From contig NZ_CP040078.1 of assembly GCF_005280735.1 (NCBI RefSeq), positions 1,922,001 through 1,986,000 on the forward strand: DNA of 64,000 bases, in the 5' to 3' direction. This stretch comes from Trinickia violacea (GTDB taxonomy: Bacteria; Pseudomonadota; Gammaproteobacteria; Burkholderiales; Burkholderiaceae). The position numbers were made by a program, and so were the translations under genes. A model generated the notes under the pieces. That model was not told the DNA's origin. It was given only the letters and a program-made list of their open reading frames with translations, and made no database searches. Numbering within the stretch: the stretch's first letter is position 1; every line of letters begins with the position of its first letter. Below, one piece after another: positions 8,455-16,717 of the stretch.

Positions 8455-10200
8455 ATGAGCCACTTCACGCAAACCATCAGATTCAAGATCATTCTCGCGC
8501 TCGGTGTTTGCGGAATCCTTCTGCTCGCGACAGGGCTCTTCGGCATTTCTGGGCTCTCCAAACTGAATGTGAATCTGATCGGAACCTATTCTGGAAACGT
8601 CCTTCCCCTCGCGAATCTTGCGGAAATCCAAGCGGCGCAACTCGAAATCCGAGTCAAGCTCAGGACGATGCTGGAGGCCAAGACGGCCGACGGCATGGCC
8701 AAGCCGCTCTCCAAGGTGGAGGGCTACATGGCGACCATCGATAAAAAGTGGCCCGACTACTACCCGTCCGGCGTGTCCAACGATACCGAGCGTGCCGTCG
8801 CGGATAAGATCGCGCACGATCTCGTGACGTTCAAATCGCAGGTTGCCGATCAGATGGCAGCGCTCAAGTCCGGCGATCTCGAGAAGGCCGGCAACTTGAT
8901 CAATGCGGGGACCGAAATCTCCGAGTCTTTGCACGAATTGATCAGCCAAGACATCAAGATCAACGTCGACGAGGCGAAGCAGTTCGTGGACGACAGCGAG
9001 TCCACCTTCGACAGGCTGCTGTGGACTGCGATCGGTTTGGTGATTGCCGGCGTCGTCGTGGTCGTCGGCGCGTCGGTGTATCTCTTGCGCGCGATCTCGA
9101 AGCCGCTCGGCAAGGCCGTGGACATCGCCAATCACATTGCCTCCGGAAGGCTCGACAACGATATCGCCGTCGACGAGAAGGGCGAGTTCGGCATGCTTCT
9201 CGAGGCGCTGAAGAGAATGGAGCAGCAACTCGGCGATACGGTGCGCGGCATCCGGACGGCGACGGAATCGGTCACCGTCGCGTCGCGCGAAATCGCGAGC
9301 GGCAACACCGATCTGTCGGCGCGCACGGAGGAGCAGGCGGCGTCGCTCGAAGAAACCGCGTCGAGCATGACGCAATTGACGGAGACCGTGAAGCAGAATG
9401 CCGATAACGCGCGGCAGGCGAATGCGCTCGCAGTGAGCGCGACCGACATGGCCGATACGGGCAACGATGCCGTGCAAGGCATGGTGACCACGATCGGGCA
9501 GATCAGCGGCAGCTCCAGCAAGATTTCCGAAATCACGGGCGTGATCGAGGGCATCGCGTTCCAGACCAACATCCTCGCGCTCAACGCGGCAGTGGAGGCG
9601 GCTCGCGCCGGTGAACAGGGGCGCGGTTTCGCGGTGGTCGCGAGCGAGGTCCGCAGTCTCGCGCAACGCTCGGCTGCGGCCGCGAAGGAAATCAAGGAGC
9701 TGATCGGCTCGTCGGTCGCGATGATCCACGACGGCGCACAACAGGCTTCCGAGGTTGGCGAGACCATGGGCCGCGTCAAGCAGGCGATCAAGCAGGTGTC
9801 CGACATCGTCGGAGAGATTGCTGCCGCTTCCGAGGAGCAGAGCACCGGCATCGAGCAGGTCAATCAGGCCGTCACGCAAATGGACGACGTGACGCAACAA
9901 AACGCGGCGCTCGTCGAACAAGCGGCAGCGGCGGCGCAATCGCTCGAAGAGCAGGCGCTGAAATTGGGCAGCATGCTGGCGGTATTCAAACTCAGCGAAA
10001 CGGGCGTGGTTCCGGTGCGGGCCGACGTTGTGCCCGGCAAGCCGCGCGTGGCGAGTGCGAGTGTGCCGCCGTTGCGTCGTCCGGCGCCGGCCGCAAAGGT
10101 CGCGGTTGCTGCGCCGAAGCGGGCTGCACCCCGCGCCATTGCGGCACCCGCACCTGCAAGCGAACCCGCTCTCGCAAACGACGACTGGCAATCGTTTTGA
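8455..10200 (+). CDS. Methyl-accepting chemotaxis protein with C-terminal CheR/CheB tether
   Basis: Membrane chemoreceptor of 581 aa: TM1 (about residues 10-32), a periplasmic four-helix bundle of the Tar/Tsr type, TM2 (LLWTAIGLVIAGVVVVVGAS), HAMP, then the long cytoplasmic coiled coil. The hairpin tip at residues 362-405 carries the near-invariant AFQTNILALNAAVEAARAGE. The tail after residue 520 is an Ala/Pro linker ending DDWQSF, which fits the xWxxF pentapeptide that recruits the adaptation enzymes CheR/CheB. The ligand is unknown. It stands alone: no other chemotaxis gene is nearby. Confidence 0.95.
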   Translation: MSHFTQTIRFKIILALGVCGILLLATGLFGISGLSKLNVNLIGTYSGNVLPLANLAEIQAAQLEIRVKLRTMLEAKTADGMAKPLSKVEGYMATIDKKWPDYYPSGVSNDTERAVADKIAHDLVTFKSQVADQMAALKSGDLEKAGNLINAGTEISESLHELISQDIKINVDEAKQFVDDSESTFDRLLWTAIGLVIAGVVVVVGASVYLLRAISKPLGKAVDIANHIASGRLDNDIAVDEKGEFGMLLEALKRMEQQLGDTVRGIRTATESVTVASREIASGNTDLSARTEEQAASLEETASSMTQLTETVKQNADNARQANALAVSATDMADTGNDAVQGMVTTIGQISGSSSKISEITGVIEGIAFQTNILALNAAVEAARAGEQGRGFAVVASEVRSLAQRSAAAAKEIKELIGSSVAMIHDGAQQASEVGETMGRVKQAIKQVSDIVGEIAAASEEQSTGIEQVNQAVTQMDDVTQQNAALVEQAAAAAQSLEEQALKLGSMLAVFKLSETGVVPVRADVVPGKPRVASASVPPLRRPAPAAKVAVAAPKRAAPRAIAAPAPASEPALANDDWQSF

Positions 10201-10229
10201 TTGGACCTGAATACGGCGCGTTCGAGCCT

Positions 10230-10260
10230 CACTTAGTCACGTCACTTAGTCACGTCACTA
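10230..10260. repeat. Tandem 13-base repeat CACTTAGTCACGT
   Basis: Two perfect copies (10230-10242, 10243-10255) plus a partial third (CACTA) between the convergent chemoreceptor and CtlX-like genes. The partial copy supplies the stop codon of the minus-strand gene. It looks like replication slippage at a gene end and no function is evident. Confidence 0.8.
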
Positions 10261-11235
10261 AGCGAGCATCGAGAGGCTCGAACTCGAGTCGGGCCTCCGC
10301 CGCCGCGCGAGGTGAATGCCTGCGAGCATGCAGCGCACGGAGCCGCCCGCCATTTCGATGGTCGGCACATCGAGCGGCAGGAGCTGCGCCGACCGCTCGA
10401 TCAGCTTGCGCTGACGCGGCGAAAGGCATTCGAACGCGCGCCGCGAGAGCGCCAGCACGCGGCCATCGCGGCCCGACAGCTCCAGCGCGTTGCCCGCGAA
10501 GCTCGCGATCTGCGCGTTGTCGAGCGCGATCACGGTGCGGCCCGTTTCGGCGAGACGCCGGTGAATCTCGTCGCGCCGCGCCGCGTCGACGATCAGATCG
10601 AAGCCGACCAGCGCGAACTCTGTCGCGACGCTCATCATCACGTTGGTGTGATAGATCGGCTGGCCGTGGGCGTCGGCAGTGTCGAAACAAATCGGCTCGA
10701 AATTGAAGTGGGTGCAGAAGCGCTCGAGCGCGACCGGATCGGCGCGGCGCGAACGCGCCGTGTAGGCGATGCGCGCGATGTGATCGAGCACCATCGCGCC
10801 CGTGCCTTCCAAAAAGACGTCGTCGTATTCGAGGCCCGAGTAGTCGATGACGTCTTGCACGCGGTACTCCGCCTTCAGCATCTCGATGATGTCGGCGCGC
10901 CGCTCGCGCCGGCGGTTCGCGCTGTGCATCGGATAGAGCGCGACGTGACCGCCCGGATGCGTCGAGAACCAGTTGTTCGGAAACACCGAGTCGGGCGTGC
11001 CGTTTTCGCCGTGGTCGTCGAACACGTGGACGCGAACGCCTGCCGCCGTTAGCGCACGCGCGGCCGCGCTGACTTCGTCGCGCGCCGCTGCGGCGAGCGA
11101 CGCGGTCTCAATCGCATCCGCCGCCACGGCCGTGCGCTGAAACGCGTTGTCGGCAGCGGTTTCGGGGTTGGGAAGGAAACCATGCGGCCGGATCATCACG
11201 ACGGCGGCAGGGGCTTGAATCGAGAGCAGACTCAT
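10258..11235 (-). CDS. ctlX: CtlX-like guanidino-group hydrolase (amidinotransferase/arginine deiminase fold)
   Basis: Member of the guanidino-modifying superfamily, closest in appearance to citrulline-utilisation hydrolase CtlX. The family start AAVVMIRPHGFLPNPETAAD and NAFQ, acidic/Asn motif PDSVFPNNWFSTH, Glu in VFLEGTGAMVLDH, catalytic His in IYHTNVMMSV and catalytic Cys in GGSVRCMLAG are all visible. The likely start is the ATG at 11235, matching family N-termini. An ATG at 11307 that overlaps the ornithine cyclodeaminase stop would add 24 residues. Co-directional with ornithine cyclodeaminase, it suggests catabolism of arginine/citrulline to ornithine and proline. Confidence 0.8.
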   Translation of the reverse strand: MSLLSIQAPAAVVMIRPHGFLPNPETAADNAFQRTAVAADAIETASLAAAARDEVSAAARALTAAGVRVHVFDDHGENGTPDSVFPNNWFSTHPGGHVALYPMHSANRRRERRADIIEMLKAEYRVQDVIDYSGLEYDDVFLEGTGAMVLDHIARIAYTARSRRADPVALERFCTHFNFEPICFDTADAHGQPIYHTNVMMSVATEFALVGFDLIVDAARRDEIHRRLAETGRTVIALDNAQIASFAGNALELSGRDGRVLALSRRAFECLSPRQRKLIERSAQLLPLDVPTIEMAGGSVRCMLAGIHLARRRRPDSSSSLSMLA

Positions 11236-11290
11236 GTTCGGCAACGGATCAGCGGTAAAGGAAACGGCACGTCGGGACGGGCGCTCGATC

Positions 11291-12370
11291 TCAGCGATCG
11301 AATGCATACGATTCGGCGGGAGCGGGGGCCGCGCTCGATGTTCCCGACGCGCTGGGCGCGCCGATCAGCGCGAACAGGTTCTTCGGATCGGCGGCGGGCG
11401 GGATCAGCGCAATCTCGACGCCGGCCTGGTGCCCCAGCGCGAGCGCGTAGAGGTAGCGAAGCGCCGAATAATCCTCGAGCGCGAACCCGACCGAATCGAA
11501 AATCGTGACTTGCGTCGCGTTTTCGCGGCCGGCGGCCACGCCGCGCAGCACGCGCCACAGCTCGGTGACGGGGAAGTCAGCGGGAAGCTGCTGGATGTCG
11601 CCTTCGATGCGCGTCTGCGGCTCGTACTCGACGATCACGCGGCCCATGCGCAACACGTCCGCATGCAGCTCGGTCTTGCCCGGGCAATCGCCGCCGACCG
11701 CGTTCAGATGCATGCCGGGCTCGATCATGTCCGGCGTGAGGATGGTCGCGTAAGCCTTGTCCGCGGTGACGGTCGTGACGATGTCGGCGCCGCGCACGGC
11801 GTCGGCGGTCGAGGCTGCGCGCACGATCTTGAGCGCCGGATACGCCGACAGGTTGCGCACGAGCTTGTCGGTCGCGCGCGGGTCGACGTCGAACAGGCGG
11901 ATTTCGTCGATGCCGAGCAGCGTGTGAAACGCGATCGCTTGGAACTCGCTTTGCGCGCCGTTGCCGATCAGCGCCATCTTGCGCGCCTCGGGGCGCGCGA
12001 GCGCCTTCGCGGCGAGCACGGACGTGGCCGCCGTGCGCAGCGCCGTGGTCAGCGTGAGTTCGGCGAGCAGCAGCGGATACCCCGTGCCGACTTCGGCGAG
12101 CGCGCCGAATGCCATCACGGTATGAATGCCGCGTTCTGCGTTGATCGGGTGGCCGTTGACGTATTTGAACGCGAACAGCTGCGAGTCGGCGACCGGCATC
12201 AGCTCGATGACGCCGTCGCGTGAATGGCATGCGACGCGCGGCGATTTGTCGAAATCGCTCCATCGAAGATAGTCGACGCGCAGGGTGTCGACGAGTTCGC
12301 CGAGAAAGCGCGGCACGCCGATGCGGGCGACGAGGCGGCTGGTGGCGGGGACGTCGAGGAAGCGGGTCAT
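11291..12370 (-). CDS. Ornithine cyclodeaminase
   Basis: Mu-crystallin/ornithine cyclodeaminase family (359 aa): converts L-ornithine to L-proline plus ammonia using NAD+. Seen are the substrate-binding N-terminal part (MPVADSQLFAFKYVNGHP), the Rossmann motif LIGNGAQSEFQ and AVGGDCPGKTELHADVL. It is the first gene of an operon with the CtlX-like hydrolase and lies divergent to an Lrp/AsnC regulator, a common arrangement for amino-acid-induced catabolism. Confidence 0.92.
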   Translation of the reverse strand: MTRFLDVPATSRLVARIGVPRFLGELVDTLRVDYLRWSDFDKSPRVACHSRDGVIELMPVADSQLFAFKYVNGHPINAERGIHTVMAFGALAEVGTGYPLLLAELTLTTALRTAATSVLAAKALARPEARKMALIGNGAQSEFQAIAFHTLLGIDEIRLFDVDPRATDKLVRNLSAYPALKIVRAASTADAVRGADIVTTVTADKAYATILTPDMIEPGMHLNAVGGDCPGKTELHADVLRMGRVIVEYEPQTRIEGDIQQLPADFPVTELWRVLRGVAAGRENATQVTIFDSVGFALEDYSALRYLYALALGHQAGVEIALIPPAADPKNLFALIGAPSASGTSSAAPAPAESYAFDR

Positions 12371-12458
12371 GGGATGTCTCCAGTGGGTGCGCGGCTTCGA
12401 ATGCCGCGGGTTGGAAGCATTATTCCCAGGAGCCCGGCCAACAAAAAGCCAGCAAACC

Positions 12459-12510
12459 TGGCAAATTCATCGATAGGATTGGCAAATTGATGGATCAAAA
12501 TAGCATTTTG
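12459..12510. promoter_or_regulatory. Candidate Lrp/AsnC operator array
   Basis: Two direct repeats TGGCAAATTSATSGA start at 12459 and 12480, exactly 21 bases or two helical turns apart. They are followed by the near-perfect palindrome CAAAATAGCATTTTG (12496-12510). All lie in the AT-rich part of the 217-base gap between ornithine cyclodeaminase and the divergent Lrp-type gene, as expected for an Lrp octamer site. Confidence 0.5.
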
Positions 12511-12587
12511 TGCAATCGATGCTGGCATGACGGCTCAAACGGCCTCAAGCTGCGGCTTTTCATGAATTCAGGCAGGGATGTCCTTCC

Positions 12588-13019
12588 ATGATCAATCTCG
12601 ACGACGTCGACCGTCAGCTCATCGCCTTGCTGCGCGATAACGCGCGCGTGCCGGTGGTGACGCTCGCCAAGCAGTTGAAGGTCGCGCGCGCGACGGTGCA
12701 GAACCGGTTGACGCGTTTGGAGCAAAGCGGTGTGATCGTCGGCTATACGGTTCGCTTGAAGCCGGCGGCGGAAGCGCATCGGATTCGCGCGCTGATGTCG
12801 ATCGCGGTGCAGGGCAATCGCGCGCAGGAGGTCGTCAAGGTGCTGCGCGGGTATCCGAATGTCGCGACGATACACAGCACGAACGGGCGCTGGGATCTCG
12901 TTGCGGAGCTGCAGGCGGATTCGTTGGAGAACTTCGATCGCGTGCTCGGCGCGATTCGGTTGATCGACGGGATTGCGAATACGGAGACCAGTATTTTGTT
13001 GTCGACTCATAAGGTGTGA
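12588..13019 (+). CDS. Lrp/AsnC-family transcriptional regulator
   Basis: 143 aa: N-terminal HTH (LDDVDRQLIALLRDNARVPV, then VARATVQNRLTRLEQSGVI) and a C-terminal RAM/AsnC ligand-binding domain (residues 65-140). It is divergent from ornithine cyclodeaminase and CtlX and most likely senses the amino acid they degrade. Confidence 0.92.
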   Translation: MINLDDVDRQLIALLRDNARVPVVTLAKQLKVARATVQNRLTRLEQSGVIVGYTVRLKPAAEAHRIRALMSIAVQGNRAQEVVKVLRGYPNVATIHSTNGRWDLVAELQADSLENFDRVLGAIRLIDGIANTETSILLSTHKV

Positions 13020-13023
13020 GGGG

Positions 13024-13056
13024 GGAGCGGCCTCCGGCATGACCGGGGGCCGCTCC
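13024..13056 (+). terminator. Strong hairpin directly after the Lrp-type gene
   Basis: A 14-bp stem (GGAGCGGCCTCCGG against CCGGGGGCCGCTCC, one G-U pair) with a 5-base loop begins five bases after the stop. There is no T-run, so it may be a Rho-assisted terminator or an mRNA-stabilising hairpin. Confidence 0.5.
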
Positions 13057-13083
13057 GCCTGCCTGCAAAAACCTAAACCCTGC

Positions 13084-13198
13084 CTACCGACTCAAAATCT
13101 GCAGACCGGCGGTGGTTTGCGCCGTTGCGTGCGTGTAGAGGTCGAGGCCGCCCACATAGCCATCGCCCTCGTCGGCCACGTAAAGCGTGTTCGCATCG
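13084..13198 (-). pseudogene. C-terminal remnant of a secreted beta-propeller-like gene
   Basis: Between the hairpin and metR, the minus strand keeps 38 sense codons bounded upstream by an in-frame TGA and ending in TAG, with no start codon. The peptide includes ANTLYVADEGDGYVGGLDLY and AGLQILSR, which resembles NHL/YVTN-type propeller blades. It is probably the last exon-like scrap of a deleted gene; too short for certainty. Confidence 0.4.
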
Positions 13199-13205
13199 GC
13201 TCACC

Positions 13206-14114
13206 TCACCGTCTCACGCGCGGCGCACCTTGGTTCGAGTTGCGCGCGAGTTCGACGAACGCGTGCAGATAGTCGATCGACGCATCGGCCTCTCGCGTGC
13301 CCAGAAAGATCTGCTTCGCGATCCCCTCGCGCCCGAGCTTCACGCTCGTCACGGGCATACGGTCCGCGTACTCGTCGGCGAGCCAACGCGGCAGCGCGGC
13401 CACGCCGCGATCGCTTGCGACCATCTGCAACATGATGTCGGTGGTCTCGATCGTCTTGTGGCGGCGCGGCACCACGTTCGCCGGCCGCAGAAACTGATTG
13501 TAGATATCGAGCCGGTCGGTCTCGACCGGGTAGGTGATCAGCGTTTCGTCGACGAGCTGCTCCGGCTTCACGTAACGAACATTCGCGAAACGATGCCGTT
13601 CGGAGACCACGAGCACCTGCTCATAGTCGAACACGGGATCGAAGCGCAAACCCGGACGCATGAGCGGATCGGGCGTGACGAGCACGTCGATGTCGTAGCC
13701 GAACAGCGCGCCGATGCCGCCGAACTGAAAGCGCTGCTTCACATCCACGTCGACGTCGGGCCAGCGCGCCAGATACGGCGACACGACCTTGAGCAGCCAC
13801 TGATAGCACGGGTGGCACTCCATGCCGATGCGCAGCGTGCCGCGCTCGCCGGCGGCGTACTGCTTCATCCGCGCTTCGGCCTGCTCGAACTGAGGGAGCA
13901 GCCGGTTGGCGAGCGAGAGCAGGTATTGCCCCGCTTGGGTGAGCCGCAGGCTTCGTCCTTCACGATCCCAGATCGGGGTGCCGAGCTGCTGCTCGACTTT
14001 CTTGACGGTATGGCTGAGCGCCGACTGCGTGAGATGCAGGACCTCGGCCGCCGCCGTCAACGAGCCTTGACGCTCCACTTCACGAATGATGAGTAGATGA
14101 AACCGTTCCAGCAT
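13206..14114 (-). CDS. metR: MetR, LysR-type activator of methionine biosynthesis
   Basis: 302 aa LysR regulator that uses homocysteine as co-activator. HTH: HLLIIREVERQGSLTAAAEV then LTQSALSHTVKKVEQ. The effector domain contains HPCYQWLLKVVSPYL, typical of MetR. It is divergent from metE across 141 bases, the classic metR-metE arrangement. Confidence 0.93.
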   Translation of the reverse strand: MLERFHLLIIREVERQGSLTAAAEVLHLTQSALSHTVKKVEQQLGTPIWDREGRSLRLTQAGQYLLSLANRLLPQFEQAEARMKQYAAGERGTLRIGMECHPCYQWLLKVVSPYLARWPDVDVDVKQRFQFGGIGALFGYDIDVLVTPDPLMRPGLRFDPVFDYEQVLVVSERHRFANVRYVKPEQLVDETLITYPVETDRLDIYNQFLRPANVVPRRHKTIETTDIMLQMVASDRGVAALPRWLADEYADRMPVTSVKLGREGIAKQIFLGTREADASIDYLHAFVELARNSNQGAPRVRR

Positions 14115-14173
14115 GGCAAAGACTCGCTAAGAGATGCGTGAATAAACTCGCATGAAGAAATCTAATGGATCAA

Positions 14174-14196
14174 TGAAATAATGCCATTTTATTTCA
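14174..14196. promoter_or_regulatory. Candidate MetR operator in the metR-metE gap
   Basis: Perfect inverted repeat TGAAATAA-N7-TTATTTCA, containing the TGAA/TTCA half sites of known MetR boxes, centred about 70 bases before metE. The half-site spacing is wider than the classic TGAA-N5-TTCA. The surrounding AT-rich sequence is consistent with overlapping divergent promoters. Confidence 0.5.
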
Positions 14197-14255
14197 TGAG
14201 CTGAAAATCCTATCATCGCTGCCAGCACTTTCCATCCTCCTCTACGGCAGCTTCC

Positions 14256-16550
14256 ATGGTCACGACACACAATCTCGGCTTCCCGCGCATCGGCGCCAAA
14301 CGCGAACTGAAATTCGCCCTCGAAAGCTACTGGAAAGGCGAGTGCTCGCGCGACGAACTCAAGGCACTGGGCGCGCAGCTGCGTCAGCGTCACTGGGAGA
14401 ATCAGCAAGGTCTCGATCTGGCGCCCGTGGGCGACTTCGCGTTCTACGACCAGGTGCTCGACATGAGCTTCACGCTGGGGAATCTGCCGGAGCGTGTGCA
14501 GGGCTTCCACGGCGACGCGCTCGACAACGCCTTCCGTGTGGCGCGCGGCCGGTCGGCGCAGACCGCGGAAGACCATGGCGCGTGCTGCGGCGGCGTTGCG
14601 GCGGGCGAGATGACCAAATGGTTCGATACGAACTATCACTACATCGTGCCGGAGTTCACGGCGTCGACCGGCTTCACGCTGGACCCGTCGCGCCTCGTGA
14701 CGCAACTGACCGAGGCCCGCAATCTCGGCGTGAACGCGAAGCCCGTGATCATTGGGCCGGTGACGTACCTGTGGCTCGGCAAGGCCAAGGACGAAACGGA
14801 CCGCCTCGCGCTGCTGCCGAAGCTGCTGCCGGTCTATGGCGCGCTGCTCGACACGTTCGCGGCACAAGGCGTCGAGTGGGTGCAGATCGACGAACCGGCG
14901 CTCGTCACCGAGCTCGATCCCGCCTGGCAGCAAGCGTTCGTCACCGCATACGAGACGCTCGAGACGCGCCGCGTCAAGCTGCTGCTCGCGACGTACTTCG
15001 GCCAGTTGCAGGAGAATCTCGGGCTCGCATGCTCGCTGCCGGTCGACGGCTTGCATATCGACGCCATCAATGCGCGCGACGAAGTCGCGACGCTCGCCCG
15101 CGCGTTGCCGGCGGAGCGCGTGCTGTCGGTTGGCGCGATCAACGGCCGCAATATCTGGAAGACCGACCTGACCGCGACGCTCGACTGGCTCGAACCGCTT
15201 GCCAAGACGCTCGGCTCGCGGCTGTGGATTGCGCCATCGTGCTCGCTGCTGCACGTGCCGGTCGATCTGTCGAGCGAACAGAAGCTCGATGCCGAAATCC
15301 GTTCGTGGCTAGCGTTTGCGTTGCAGAAACTCGACGAGCTGAAGGTGCTCGCGTCCGCGCTCAATCAGGGCCGCGCATCGGTCGCCGCGGAGCTGGCCGC
15401 GAATGCGGCGGCGATCGCGTGCCGCCGTGCGTCGCCGCGTGTCCACAATCCGGCCGTCAAGGCGGCGCTCGCGCGCATCGACGCCGCGCTCGGCCAGCGC
15501 CAGAACCCGTATGCCGCCCGTGCGCCGAAGCAGTCCGCGCGGTTGAAGCTGCCGGCATTCCCGACCACCACGATTGGCTCGTTTCCGCAGACCGCCGAGA
15601 TCCGTCACGCGCGCAGCCAGTTCAAGGCCGGCGCGCTCGACGAGGCCGGCTACCAGGTCGCGATGCAAGCCGAGATCGCCCGCAGCGTACGCGAGCAGGA
15701 AGCCCTGAGCCTAGACGTGCTGGTTCACGGCGAAGCCGAGCGCAATGACATGGTCGAGTATTTCGGCGAGCAACTCGATGGCTACGCCTTCAGCCAGTTC
15801 GGCTGGGTTCAGTCGTATGGCTCACGCTGCGTGAAGCCGCCCATCCTGTTCGGCGACATCAGCCGCCCAAAGGCAATGACGGTCGAGTGGATCCAGTACG
15901 CGCAGTCCCTCACCAGCAAGCCGATGAAGGGCATGCTGACCGGGCCCGTGACGATCCTGAACTGGTCGTTCGTGCGCGACGACCAGCCGCGTTCGGTGTC
16001 CTGCTATCAGCTTGCGCTCGCGATCCGCGAGGAAGTGCTGGACCTGGAGCGCGCCGGCATCCGCGTGATCCAGATCGACGAGGCCGCGCTGCGCGAAGGC
16101 CTGCCGCTGCGCCGGTCGCAATGGCAGACGTACCTGGATTGGGCGGTCGAGTCCTTCCGCATCACGGCCAACGGCGTGGGCGACGAGACGCAGATTCACA
16201 CCCACATGTGCTACTCGGAGTTCAACGACATCATCGCGTCGATCGCCGACATGGACGCCGACGTCATCACGATCGAGACGTCACGCTCGGATATGGAGCT
16301 GCTCGACGCCTTCGACACCTTCAAGTATCCGAACGAGATCGGGCCGGGCGTGTACGACATCCACTCGCCGAACATTCCGAGCCAGGAGCACATCGTTGCG
16401 CTCATGAAGAAGGCGGCTGAGCGGATTCCGGCGGAGCGTCTGTGGGTGAACCCGGACTGCGGGTTGAAGACGCGTCAGTGGGCGGAAGTCATTCCGGCGC
16501 TGACGAATATGGTGTCTGCCGCGAAAACGCTGCGCAGGCAGGTGCAGTAA
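14256..16550 (+). CDS. metE: Cobalamin-independent methionine synthase
   Basis: 5-methyltetrahydropteroyltriglutamate-homocysteine methyltransferase (764 aa, normal length): transfers the methyl group to homocysteine in the cytosol. N-terminal barrel starts TTHNLGFPRIGAKRELKFAL. The C-terminal catalytic barrel has the zinc ligands His and Cys in HTHMCYSEF, Glu in ITIETSRSDMEL and Cys in WVNPDCGLKTR, and the substrate loop TTTIGSFPQTAEIR. Controlled by the divergent metR. Confidence 0.97.
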   Translation: MVTTHNLGFPRIGAKRELKFALESYWKGECSRDELKALGAQLRQRHWENQQGLDLAPVGDFAFYDQVLDMSFTLGNLPERVQGFHGDALDNAFRVARGRSAQTAEDHGACCGGVAAGEMTKWFDTNYHYIVPEFTASTGFTLDPSRLVTQLTEARNLGVNAKPVIIGPVTYLWLGKAKDETDRLALLPKLLPVYGALLDTFAAQGVEWVQIDEPALVTELDPAWQQAFVTAYETLETRRVKLLLATYFGQLQENLGLACSLPVDGLHIDAINARDEVATLARALPAERVLSVGAINGRNIWKTDLTATLDWLEPLAKTLGSRLWIAPSCSLLHVPVDLSSEQKLDAEIRSWLAFALQKLDELKVLASALNQGRASVAAELAANAAAIACRRASPRVHNPAVKAALARIDAALGQRQNPYAARAPKQSARLKLPAFPTTTIGSFPQTAEIRHARSQFKAGALDEAGYQVAMQAEIARSVREQEALSLDVLVHGEAERNDMVEYFGEQLDGYAFSQFGWVQSYGSRCVKPPILFGDISRPKAMTVEWIQYAQSLTSKPMKGMLTGPVTILNWSFVRDDQPRSVSCYQLALAIREEVLDLERAGIRVIQIDEAALREGLPLRRSQWQTYLDWAVESFRITANGVGDETQIHTHMCYSEFNDIIASIADMDADVITIETSRSDMELLDAFDTFKYPNEIGPGVYDIHSPNIPSQEHIVALMKKAAERIPAERLWVNPDCGLKTRQWAEVIPALTNMVSAAKTLRRQVQ

Positions 16551-16717
16551 CGGCGCGATCCGCCCGCCTGCCGCAGCAAGATCCGGTAAGCAGAGGTCAG
16601 ATTCCCGGGATTCTCGATGTTTTGCCCAGCGTCTTTTCAGCGATCATTGCCTGGGCCCTAAGCTGGCAGCGCACATGGCCGAAGGGCAACTTGGTCAAGA
16701 AATAGCGAAGACTCATC

